Made by a program: the position numbers and the translations under genes
DNA from: Apopatocola sp963628785
Lineage (GTDB): Bacteria > Bacillota > Clostridia > Oscillospirales > Oscillospiraceae
NCBI GenBank assembly: GCA_963628785.1
Contig: CAVGGQ010000058.1
Coordinates: 1-12,221 of the forward strand
Direction of reading: 5' to 3'
DNA: 12,221 nt
In this document: positions 1-6,937 of the stretch, piece after piece
Layout: each line of letters begins with the position of its first letter
How positions within the stretch are numbered: the stretch's first letter is position 1
The notes under the pieces: generated by a model
What the model saw: only the letters and a program-made list of their open reading frames with translations
The model's database searches: none
Told to the model about the DNA's origin: nothing

Positions 1-10
1 ATACCCGTAA

Positions 11-40
11 AACACCGACTTTCGTGCAAAAAATTTCGCG
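11..40 (+). repeat. Possible internally deleted copy of the palindromic repeat
   Basis: This stretch starts with AACACCG and continues with a CTTT..GCAAAAAATTTCGCG stretch. That matches the two ends of the left half of the fuller copy at 1768-1848 if about 20 bases in between are deleted. The match is visible by eye but short, so this may be chance. Confidence 0.3.
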
Positions 41-107
41 ATTAGAAGTGATGGACGGTTAAAGGGCACCCCTTGAATCCCCAAAAGCTATTTATTCAGA
101 GGTTCCC

Positions 108-147
108 TAAAACACTGCTCCTGCTCTGGGGGTGAGCAGGAGCGGTG
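108..147 (-). terminator. Rho-independent terminator of the catabolic operon
   Basis: Arms at 113-126 and 134-147 form a 14-bp stem containing a single T-G wobble, closed by a 7-base loop (TGGGGGT). On the minus strand the stem is followed by TTTTAGGG, a short U-tract. It lies about 210 bp past the MFS stop and is the first strong terminator met by leftward transcription from 8212. Confidence 0.7.
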
Positions 148-258
148 TAGAGGGGGGATAGCTTTTTCAATACCGGATCGGGACTTTCGGGATGGCTCTT
201 CAGGGTTTTCGCATAGCCTTTCGTAAGGAAGCTTCCTATCGGTTCATGACATTTTCGT

Positions 259-292
259 GGCAACACTGCAGACGGGATCCGGCGGTGCTGCC
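259..292. repeat. Short degenerate copy of the palindromic repeat
   Basis: GGCAACACTGC (259-269) is inverted as GCGGTGCTGCC (282-292), giving an 11-position stem with one mismatch and one wobble. The inner part also carries GCAGACG followed by AT, as does the right half of the copy at 1768-1848. It therefore looks like the right half of the same element joined to a left terminal repeat. Confidence 0.5.
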
Positions 293-356
293 TTGGGGGA
301 ACTTTTCAAATAGGGGGCTCTTTAGGACCCCATCATATAGGAGATGGATCTGTCGC

Positions 357-1733
357 TTACTTGGCAGCTGCATTGGCAGCTGCTTCTTCCGGGGTGATCT
401 TAACGCCGGTGATGACGATGATGAGATTGATGACGGTCATCACGAGGCCTGCGTAGAACACATACTTCAGATCTCCGGTCAGGCCGACGAGCACGCCGAC
501 TATGGCCACGAAGATCGTTGACATGCCGGTACCGGAGAATGTGTACATTCCCTGTGCCGTGGCGTAATCTTCACGTGCCATGCCGTACTGGAAGTACGGG
601 GTCAGGCAAGTCTGCGAAATGGCGTTTCCTACGCCGCCGAGCGCCGAGCCGATCCAGACCTGGACGATAGAGGATGTCGGTTGGAGCAGCGCGAAAAGCA
701 GCAGCGCTCCGAATGTGCAGAGTGCGCCGATGATCGACATGCTTCGAACGTTTTTGACGAAGTCCTTCGCCAGCACGCGGCCGAGGAAGAGGCCGAGGAT
801 CGTGATCACGATGGTAGAGGGGATCGTCGTCGTAGAGCCGAGCGTTGCGGAAGTATTCATCACATACAGGAGATAGTTGAGAAGATATCCCGCCGCGCAG
901 GTGGAGAAAACGACAACGCAACAGTTGCTGAAAAAGGCTGTGCGGAAGCGCTTATGCTGCAGCATGCGAAGCGGCACTGTCGGATTTTCCACCCGGTTGG
1001 AGTGGCGCACGAGAAGGATCGCGAATACAACCACGATCACCGGAAGGATAAGACCCCAGCTGAGCCACGGAATGATGCTGCCGGAAAGGCCCGTCCAGAG
1101 GACAAAAGCGAAGACGATAATGGCCAGATACAGCCAGCCCGCAACATCAAATTTCACCGAGCCCTCACGCTTGACATTGGGGAGCGCAATGCAGATGACG
1201 GCCATCGAGATCAGGAATGTCGGGATCCAGGTGATGAACGAGATGCGGATCAGGTTTGCGTCAACGAGAGTACCGGCCAGGGGTGGGCCGATGAGGGAGC
1301 CGATTGCATTGAATGTCGCGATGAAGCCGTAATACTTCATGGCGGCGGCGCGGTCATAGACCATGCCGATGAGCACGAAGGGCGCAGTGATGATCATGCC
1401 GTTGCCGAACGAGCCGAGCACCTGCCAGAAAGCCAGCAGGAACACATTGTCGGTAAACTGGATCATGATGCGCGAAACGAGCATCAGTGCGGTACCGAAA
1501 AGCATGATGTGCTTGTTGCCGAATTTTCCGCTCAATGCTCCGACGGCGGGCAGCGATATCATCATGCCGGCCGAGCCGAGGGAGGCGATCAGGCCGTAAA
1601 GTTCATAACCGTCTAAGGTTTTCAGAAGAGGTGCGAGTGCAGTGTTGCCGCCATAGCTGAACAGCTGAGCGCTTGTGCAAAGCAGCAGGACCGCTGCCAG
1701 AAACAGGCCTTTACTTTTGATTTTAAGCTGCAT
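357..1733 (-). CDS. MFS transporter, 14-helix DHA2-like
   Basis: A 458-residue inner-membrane carrier of the major facilitator superfamily. I count 14 hydrophobic helices. Motif A-like sequence follows helix 2 (GALSGKFGNK, residues 65-74), and an antiporter-type motif C lies in helix 5 (GSLIGPPLAGTLVD, 145-158). Two extra central helices (about 197-242) are followed by the VENPTVPLRML stretch typical of the EmrB/QacA branch. Proton-coupled transport is expected. Motif C favours export in known drug transporters, but the catabolic setting would equally allow uptake of the pathway substrate. ATG 1733 is chosen because AGAGAGG sits 8 bases before it; a longer frame to 1790 runs into the repeat element and has no such site. 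It is the last gene of the operon, separated from the SDR by 165 bp holding the full-looking repeat copy. Family assignment is firm, substrate unknown. Confidence 0.9.
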   Translation of the reverse strand: MQLKIKSKGLFLAAVLLLCTSAQLFSYGGNTALAPLLKTLDGYELYGLIASLGSAGMMISLPAVGALSGKFGNKHIMLFGTALMLVSRIMIQFTDNVFLLAFWQVLGSFGNGMIITAPFVLIGMVYDRAAAMKYYGFIATFNAIGSLIGPPLAGTLVDANLIRISFITWIPTFLISMAVICIALPNVKREGSVKFDVAGWLYLAIIVFAFVLWTGLSGSIIPWLSWGLILPVIVVVFAILLVRHSNRVENPTVPLRMLQHKRFRTAFFSNCCVVVFSTCAAGYLLNYLLYVMNTSATLGSTTTIPSTIVITILGLFLGRVLAKDFVKNVRSMSIIGALCTFGALLLFALLQPTSSIVQVWIGSALGGVGNAISQTCLTPYFQYGMAREDYATAQGMYTFSGTGMSTIFVAIVGVLVGLTGDLKYVFYAGLVMTVINLIIVITGVKITPEEAAANAAAK

Positions 1734-1767
1734 GATTTGTTCCTCTCTTTCTTGTCCTTGATTTTCA

Positions 1768-1848
1768 GGCAACACCGCATAACTCGGCAAGCACGCTTTG
1801 CGAGCAAAATTTCCGCGAGGCGCCGCAGACGATATTGTGCGGTGATGC
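1768..1848. repeat. Palindromic repeat element, full-looking copy
   Basis: The element is about 80 bp long. Its ends, GCAACACCGCATAA (1769-1782) and TTGTGCGGTGATGC (1835-1848), are inverted repeats matching at 12 of 14 positions. Inside lies a second imperfect hairpin, CTCGGCAAG..CTTTGCGAG. The first 45 bases match the element at 12155 at about 37 of 45 positions. It carries no open frame and sits in the SDR-MFS gap, inside the operon. Its small size, terminal inverted repeats and multiple copies suggest a MITE-like or REP-like element, possibly affecting transcript stability. No clear target duplication is visible. Confidence 0.7.
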
Positions 1849-1898
1849 TTTTTACTTATCGGTGATAGTTTTTCCGAGCTCGCCCATTTTTGAACCGG

Positions 1899-2744
1899 TC
1901 AATCCGGCAGCTGAGGCACAGAGGTAAATGCCTGCGTGCCCTCATCCATCAGAATGTCGATCCCGTTGATGTACGAAGCGCGGTAGCTACACAAAAAGTC
2001 CAGGAGATTTCCGATCTCATACGCAGCACCGTAACGGCCGAGCGGCATGGTTGCCAGCTCGCCGGCAATGCGTTCCGGCTCACGGTCGATGAGCGTCTGA
2101 TGCATGGGTGTGACAATGCGTCCGGGTGCGATCGAATTGATACGGCAGCCCTTATGCCCGAAGCGTCCCGCATTCATGCGGACATAGTACAGATTGAAGA
2201 GCTTGCTGAACATATACGCTCTTCCGGGATCTGCCGCTATGCCCATGAGCTTATCGAAAAGCTGTTCGGGCTCATCCTTGACGCTGAAGAAGATCTGCTT
2301 CATTTCTTCGGGGACCGACGGCATCAGGTACACGGCAGACGATGTGAAGAGGACCATACTGCCGCCGGATTCCAATACGGGATAAAACGCATCCGTCATA
2401 TAAACCGTACCGAGCGCGTTGACCCGGATGATCGCGCGTCTGCCTTCTTCCGCTCCGAGCTTTTCCACAAGCACGGGAGAAAGACCTGCCGTATGGATGA
2501 CATTCCGAACAGGGCCAAGCTCCGCAGCCTTCTGCGCGGCAGCAAATACTTGTTCGCGGTCTGACACATCCGTGACTAAATAACGTACATCCATGTTCTG
2601 CCGCTTGAGCGCAGCCGAAGCACTTTGCAGTGCCTCTTCCTTTACATCGCAAAGAAGCAGCGTATGGCCCTGATGACCGAAAATGTTGGCAGCAGCGAAG
2701 CCCATCCCGCCCGCGCCGCCGGTTATCACTGTTACAGGCTTCAT
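1899..2744 (-). CDS. Short-chain dehydrogenase/reductase, 3-alpha-HSD-like subclass
   Basis: A 281-residue cytoplasmic NAD(P)-dependent oxidoreductase of the classical SDR family. The Rossmann glycine motif TGGAGGMG is at residues 8-15. Asp33 at the end of strand 2 suggests NAD(H). HTAG (84-87) replaces NNAG, Asn109 is in place, and the catalytic set is Ser135/136, Tyr177 and Lys181 (YMFSK). The Ser-Tyr distance is about 41 residues instead of the usual 12-14. That spacing matches Comamonas 3-alpha-hydroxysteroid dehydrogenase/carbonyl reductase (Ser114, Tyr155, Lys159), which carries an insertion at the same place. A carbonyl or hydroxyl group on a bulky ring substrate is therefore plausible but unproven. 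The start at 2744 is preceded by AAGGAG at 9 bases. The esterase ends 20 bp upstream, so the two are probably co-transcribed. Confidence 0.88.
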   Translation of the reverse strand: MKPVTVITGGAGGMGFAAANIFGHQGHTLLLCDVKEEALQSASAALKRQNMDVRYLVTDVSDREQVFAAAQKAAELGPVRNVIHTAGLSPVLVEKLGAEEGRRAIIRVNALGTVYMTDAFYPVLESGGSMVLFTSSAVYLMPSVPEEMKQIFFSVKDEPEQLFDKLMGIAADPGRAYMFSKLFNLYYVRMNAGRFGHKGCRINSIAPGRIVTPMHQTLIDREPERIAGELATMPLGRYGAAYEIGNLLDFLCSYRASYINGIDILMDEGTQAFTSVPQLPD

Positions 2745-2764
2745 TGGTAAGTCTCCTTATTAAA

Positions 2765-3718
2765 TCAAATCATTCCCGAAAATGCGCGCTTCATAAATTC
2801 CAGAGTCATATTCATGCACTCCATAACCATGGGGCAGAACGCCGCCTCAAATGCATGATATGCTCCGCCCACAACACGGAAATCCACAAACACTCCCGCA
2901 GAGAGCAGATTCTGTGCGTAGGCAATTGCCTCATCGCGAAAGGGATCCAAAGCTCCGACATAGAAGAATGTAGGCGGAAGATCGGAAAAATTCTCTGCGA
3001 TCGAAGGAGATGCATACGCCGACACAGGTCCCGCAGGTTCTTTCCCGAGATACATTTCCCACGCCAGCTTGTTTTGTGAAGCATTCCAGCAGCGAAGATC
3101 ATCAAATTCCCGCATAGACGGAGTATCGCACCGATAGTCCAGCATCGGCTGAAGTGGAATTTGTGCCGTGATCTTGGGATACCCCTTATCTCTGGCAAGC
3201 AGAGACAGAGCACAAACAAGGTTGGATCCTGCGCTGGCGCCGTATAAGACGATTCTTTCGGCGTCAATATTTAATTCATCCGCATGTTCCACGACCCAGC
3301 AAAGGGCAGTGTAGCAGTCATTCAGTGCGGCAGGATACGGTGCTTGCCAGGCAAGACGGTATTCCGGCATGACCGCAACACAATCCGTTCCTCTGACCGC
3401 CATCACAGCGCCGCCTTCGCTTGTCGGTACGCTTCCCAGATACATGCCTCCGCCATGAATATAGAATACCAGCGGCGCTTTTTCCGTCCGCCCCTGTTTT
3501 TCCAAAATGCGGATTCTGACATCCGGGTTCCCGTCGCGCCCGGGAACGATTCGATCCTCCGAGCGGACATCATCATGTGGGCGCATGAAAGCTTTTACCT
3601 TTTCTTCGTTTTGCTCAAAGGCCGCCTCGGCTGTTTCCGATGTTACAAGGGGGACTTCCCGGAGTGTATCGAAGCCCGCCTTCAAGCTTTTGCTGACACG
3701 CTCGTCAAGTGTTTTCAT
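2765..3718 (-). CDS. Alpha/beta-hydrolase fold-3 esterase (HSL family)
   Basis: A 317-residue serine hydrolase of the hormone-sensitive-lipase branch, about the usual length. The oxyanion-hole motif HGGG is at residues 88-91. The nucleophile elbow GASAG is at 160-164 with Ser162. The acid is Asp258 in LDPFRDEA, and the base is His288 in YHAFE. The family hydrolyses short-chain acyl esters and some lactones in the cytoplasm. No signal peptide is present. The start at 3718 has GGAGG seven bases upstream. It sits between a Zn-ADH (34 bp upstream) and an SDR (20 bp downstream). In this pathway it could deacylate an esterified substrate or open a lactone made by a dehydrogenase; the choice is inference. 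All triad residues are intact. Confidence 0.9.
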   Translation of the reverse strand: MKTLDERVSKSLKAGFDTLREVPLVTSETAEAAFEQNEEKVKAFMRPHDDVRSEDRIVPGRDGNPDVRIRILEKQGRTEKAPLVFYIHGGGMYLGSVPTSEGGAVMAVRGTDCVAVMPEYRLAWQAPYPAALNDCYTALCWVVEHADELNIDAERIVLYGASAGSNLVCALSLLARDKGYPKITAQIPLQPMLDYRCDTPSMREFDDLRCWNASQNKLAWEMYLGKEPAGPVSAYASPSIAENFSDLPPTFFYVGALDPFRDEAIAYAQNLLSAGVFVDFRVVGGAYHAFEAAFCPMVMECMNMTLEFMKRAFSGMI

Positions 3719-3752
3719 CGATAGACCTCCGAATTTTTTTGAAAAGAGGCAA

Positions 3753-4760
3753 TCAGAACTTGATCATGACCTTCAGAGATTCGGAGGAAGTGCCTGCCTT
3801 GATGATGGCTTCTTCCAGCTGCTCCAAAGGATATTCCTGCGTGATCAGAGTTTCCAGCGGGAATTTGCCGGACTCCATGATCTCCATTGCCAAACGGACG
3901 GACTCGTCGGTGTAGCCGCCGCTTCCCTGGATACGCTGGGACGCGTACATAAGGAACTGCGGGTTGAATGTCATCGGCTTGGTGTGAGTGCCGACGATCG
4001 TATATACCGCATTCAGCTTGGCATACTTCTGGAAGTCCAGAAATGCATCTTCCGAGGCGGTCGCATCGACGAAAATATCGGCGTTGAATGTCTGTCCCAT
4101 AATGCCGTACCCGGTTCCGAATACGTCAAGTGCGGTCTGGTGAAAATCCTGCTGAACCGGGCTGCATGTGTCAAAGCCAAGCTTTTGGGCAAGCTCAAGC
4201 CGGTATGTCGAACGGTTGACCAGCATGACCTTATCGCAGCCGAGATACTTGAGAGTGATGGCGGCAGCCATTCCGATCACGCCAGCGCCGTATACGACGG
4301 CGTTCTGTCCCTTTTCCGGACGGGAAAGCATGGCGGCACGACCGCCGACGGCAAATGGCTCGAGCATCGCGGCGACCGGGTTCGATATGCAGTCCGCAAC
4401 CTTGTACACGCTGTGGTTCAGGCGGCAATTGGGGATCAGGACATACTCCGAAAATCCGCCTACGGAACCCGAACGCTTCGTGTCGTCTTTGGCATAGAGC
4501 GGATACGGGAAAACACGGTCGCCTACGCTGATGCCCTCAACATCTTTTCCGACCTCGATCACTTCGCTGACCATTTCGTGACCGAACTCCATGCCGGGAT
4601 AGAGCCGCATGAAATCGCCGCTGGACTTGTAAGCGGTGATATCCGAGCCGCATATGCCGGAATAGAGATTTTTTACAAGGATATCCTTGTCTCCGCAAAC
4701 CGGCATGGGAAGCTCTTGCATTTCAATGTGTTTTGCGCCTTGATAGATAAAAGCTTTCAT
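3753..4760 (-). CDS. Zinc-type medium-chain alcohol dehydrogenase (copy 1)
   Basis: A 335-residue polyol/alcohol dehydrogenase of the MDR superfamily. Catalytic zinc ligands are Cys37 (GICGSD), His61-Glu62 (FGHE) and Glu134 (MLEPFAVG). Glutamate as a later ligand is typical of sorbitol/threonine-dehydrogenase-like members. The coenzyme motif GAGVIG is at 158-163. Strand 2 ends in Asn182-Arg183-Ser rather than the Asp of NAD-specific enzymes, which hints at NADP(H). The structural-zinc lobe (about 84-103) has no cysteine, so the second zinc is absent. It is clearly paralogous to the gene immediately upstream (shared ICG, FGHEMVSEV, VGG-F/Y-SEY blocks). The start at 4760 has GGAGG five bases upstream. 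A 62-bp GC-rich gap separates it from the paralogue. Expected reaction is secondary alcohol to ketone or the reverse; substrate unknown. Confidence 0.9.
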   Translation of the reverse strand: MKAFIYQGAKHIEMQELPMPVCGDKDILVKNLYSGICGSDITAYKSSGDFMRLYPGMEFGHEMVSEVIEVGKDVEGISVGDRVFPYPLYAKDDTKRSGSVGGFSEYVLIPNCRLNHSVYKVADCISNPVAAMLEPFAVGGRAAMLSRPEKGQNAVVYGAGVIGMAAAITLKYLGCDKVMLVNRSTYRLELAQKLGFDTCSPVQQDFHQTALDVFGTGYGIMGQTFNADIFVDATASEDAFLDFQKYAKLNAVYTIVGTHTKPMTFNPQFLMYASQRIQGSGGYTDESVRLAMEIMESGKFPLETLITQEYPLEQLEEAIIKAGTSSESLKVMIKF

Positions 4761-4822
4761 AGGATCCTCCGATTCCCGCGCGGGCGGGGCAAGCCGCGAG
4801 CGCGCAGTATGATAATTACGAA

Positions 4823-5872
4823 TTACGGGAAAGCAATGGCGATCTTGTGCTCGTGCTCAAAATCACCGTGAGCGGCAAAGGCTTCGTTGATCTGGTCAAT
4901 GGAGAATTTGTGCGTGATCAGCGAAGAAATATCCGTTCCGTGGCGGATCATGTCCTGAATATCGCGGAAGGCCTCATCCAGTCCCATAAAGCCGCAGCCC
5001 TTGATCCACTGCTGATTATAGCAGACGCTGACGGCATCGATCTGCACGGGCTTCAGGTGGACGCCCACAATGCTCAGCGTAGCACCGAAGCCGGCGTATT
5101 TGGTGAAATAATCCACGCTCGGCTGAATGCCGATGCAGTCAAAGAAGAAGTCCGCGCAGCACTTTTCGCCGCCGTAAACTCTCCGGGAGCCGAAGGCCTC
5201 AAAGAGCTTCTGCTCCACATCCTCTTCCTTCGGGTTGCAGGTGAGCATGCCGAAGCTGCGAGCCTTCTCCAGACGGAAGTTTGAGAAGTCGACCATCATG
5301 ACCTTTTCCGCGCCGTAGTACATGAGCATAATGGCGGTAGAGAGGCCGATGATGCCCGAGCCGACCACAACGCCGCTCTTTCCTTTGGCGTTCATGGAGT
5401 AAGCCGCCTTGCAGCCGACGGAGAACGGCTCCAGAAGAGCCAGATTTTCCAAGCCGAGGCTCTTTTCCAGCTTAATGGCGCTGGGCTGGTTTCCGCCCAT
5501 AAAGGGCCCCTTCAGCGTGAACTTGGGAAGATAGAGATATTCGGAATAGCCGCCGACAGTAGCCATGCGGTGATGGTCGTGGTAGGCGTAGCCCAGATTA
5601 GGGAAAATCCAGTCGCCGATTTCCACATCCGTAACATTCTTGCCTTTTTCTACGACTTCGCTGACCATTTCATGGCCGAACTCGTAGTCTGTCCACATCA
5701 TATGCTTATCGGCGTCTCCGTTTTTCCATCCGTCGTAATCCGCGCCGCAGATGGTAGAGAGGCGATTCTTTACGATAACATCATCGTCGCCGCAAACATC
5801 CGGCAGGGTCTTCTCCACCACTTCAATTTTTCCGGGGCCGCGGAAAATGGATGCCTTATAGGTCCTTGCCAT
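4823..5872 (-). CDS. Zinc-type medium-chain alcohol dehydrogenase (copy 2)
   Basis: A 349-residue MDR-family dehydrogenase. Zinc ligands are Cys42 (TICGAD), His67-Glu68 (FGHE) and Glu148 (LLEPFSVG). The coenzyme motif GSGIIG is at 171-176, and Asp195 at the end of strand 2 points to NAD(H), unlike the paralogue downstream. The structural-zinc loop (about 90-108) has no cysteines but is rich in His/Tyr (AYHDHHRM). Compared with copy 1 it has an insertion near residues 118-135 before the catalytic Glu, in the region that shapes the substrate pocket, so a different substrate is likely. The start at 5872 is preceded by GAGAGGAAG. It lies 30 bp after the GcvT-like gene, suggesting that its substrate is a product or precursor of the demethylation step (inference). 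Confidence 0.9.
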   Translation of the reverse strand: MARTYKASIFRGPGKIEVVEKTLPDVCGDDDVIVKNRLSTICGADYDGWKNGDADKHMMWTDYEFGHEMVSEVVEKGKNVTDVEIGDWIFPNLGYAYHDHHRMATVGGYSEYLYLPKFTLKGPFMGGNQPSAIKLEKSLGLENLALLEPFSVGCKAAYSMNAKGKSGVVVGSGIIGLSTAIMLMYYGAEKVMMVDFSNFRLEKARSFGMLTCNPKEEDVEQKLFEAFGSRRVYGGEKCCADFFFDCIGIQPSVDYFTKYAGFGATLSIVGVHLKPVQIDAVSVCYNQQWIKGCGFMGLDEAFRDIQDMIRHGTDISSLITHKFSIDQINEAFAAHGDFEHEHKIAIAFP

Positions 5873-5902
5873 ATCTTTTTACTTCCTCTCTTTATTTATT
5901 TT

Positions 5903-6919
5903 TCAGAAAAACACACGGTCGCAGAGAACGGCCTCAAAGCCGTGCAGCATGACCTTGTCTCCGACCTTCGCCTTGCTGTTGTCCACAATGGCGTAACCGA
6001 TATTCTTGTTGAGAACATAGCTGTAGGTCACTTTGGTAACGCGACCGATCTCTTCGCCGTTGAGCATGACCGGGGTGCCGGGGCCGCCGATGTTCCGGCA
6101 TGGAATGAAGATGTCCTCCTCGTCTACCGTAAAGCCGAAGAGCGTGCGCTTTGCTCCCTCTTCCTTGACTTTCAGCAGCGCTTCCTTGCCGATGAAGTCC
6201 TTATCCCAGCCGATGCCGCGCTCCAGGCCGACTTCAAACGGGTTGGCCCAGCCGATATCGCACATCAGGTAGAAGCCCTTTTCCGTCGGGAGAGTCCAAA
6301 CCATGATCTGAATATCCGTGACCTGCTTGGCATCGAATTTCGGTGCCGCCTCGCGCAGCTTTGCCACAGCCAGCTTGGTGTCGGCCGGGGAGATATAGAG
6401 CTCATACCCGAGTTTTTCTCCGGAGAATCCGCCGCGGTTGACTTTTACGGGCACGCCGTCGATGGAGTTGTCCAGGATCTGGAAGAACTTCTGATCGTCG
6501 ACCGGCTTATCCAGAATGGCATTGATGAGATCGCGGGACTTGGGTCCCTGAATGGAATACATATCCCACTGTGCGGTAATGTCTTTGTACTCCACCTTGT
6601 AGTCGCCCTTGTGCGCATCGTACCAGGGGATCATTTTGCGCGTGTAGAGGGTGGACACCCAGTACTTGTTTTCCTCGAGACGGAAGATGACCACATCGTC
6701 GCGGATGAGACCGTTCTCATCCAGCATGGTGGTATAGCGGGCACGGGTCAGTGCCAGATTTCCGATGGGGTTGGCGTAGAGATGGTCCAGAAACGCCGTG
6801 GCGTCCTCGCCGACGACCTCAATGAGCTGGTGGGTGAAGAGATACCAGCCGGCATTCTCGCGGACGGCCATATGCTCGGACCGTTTCATTTCATCATGAC
6901 TGTAAACATTTTTATACAT
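5903..6919 (-). CDS. GcvT-family tetrahydrofolate-dependent methyl/aminomethyltransferase
   Basis: A 338-residue protein of the GcvT/DmdA/LigM fold. Family blocks appear in order: RYTTMLDENGLIRDDVVIF (61-79; compare the T-protein block with paired aspartates, here Asp74-Asp75), SIQGPKSRDL (122-131), GGFSGEKLGYELYI (163-176), the NPFEVGLERGIGW segment (226-238), DFIGKEAL (241-248), and a C-terminal barrel domain with IGRVTKVTYS (291-300) and IGYAIVD (307-313). It is a little shorter than glycine-cleavage T-protein (about 365). No gcvH, gcvP or lpd gene lies nearby, so a role in glycine cleavage is unlikely. Relatives such as DmdA and LigM move a methyl group from S- or O-methyl substrates to tetrahydrofolate. 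The start at 6919 has GGAGGAGG seven bases upstream. Substrate unknown; demethylation is inferred. Confidence 0.85.
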   Translation of the reverse strand: MYKNVYSHDEMKRSEHMAVRENAGWYLFTHQLIEVVGEDATAFLDHLYANPIGNLALTRARYTTMLDENGLIRDDVVIFRLEENKYWVSTLYTRKMIPWYDAHKGDYKVEYKDITAQWDMYSIQGPKSRDLINAILDKPVDDQKFFQILDNSIDGVPVKVNRGGFSGEKLGYELYISPADTKLAVAKLREAAPKFDAKQVTDIQIMVWTLPTEKGFYLMCDIGWANPFEVGLERGIGWDKDFIGKEALLKVKEEGAKRTLFGFTVDEEDIFIPCRNIGGPGTPVMLNGEEIGRVTKVTYSYVLNKNIGYAIVDNSKAKVGDKVMLHGFEAVLCDRVFF

Positions 6920-6937
6920 TTCAAGCCCTCCTCCCGA

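Larger units (their letters stand above)
1..356. other. Gene-free region downstream of the minus-strand operon
   Basis: No supportable gene is seen here. The stretch follows the stop codon of the MFS transporter. It contains a long GC-rich hairpin (113-147) that works as a terminator for leftward transcription, and two degenerate copies of the palindromic repeat family (about 11-40 and 259-292). The short plus-strand open frame starting at 192 has low-complexity acidic/histidine content and lies largely antisense to the transporter, so I do not call it. Confidence 0.6.

Noticed and set aside
4761..4822. GC-rich gap between the two Zn-ADH genes as a terminator
   Set aside because: CGCGGGC can pair with GCCGCG only with a bulge, and no T-tract follows on the minus strand. 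It may tune mRNA processing but is not a supported terminator.
3507..4871. A 454-codon plus-strand open frame across the esterase and first Zn-ADH
   Set aside because: It is antisense to two genes with intact catalytic motifs and has no family resemblance; treated as a codon-bias shadow.
5903..6919. Glycine-cleavage T-protein (gcvT)
   Set aside because: No gcvH, gcvP or lipoamide dehydrogenase gene is nearby, the sequence is divergent, and the neighbours are dehydrogenases and an esterase. A GcvT-fold demethylase is the better reading.
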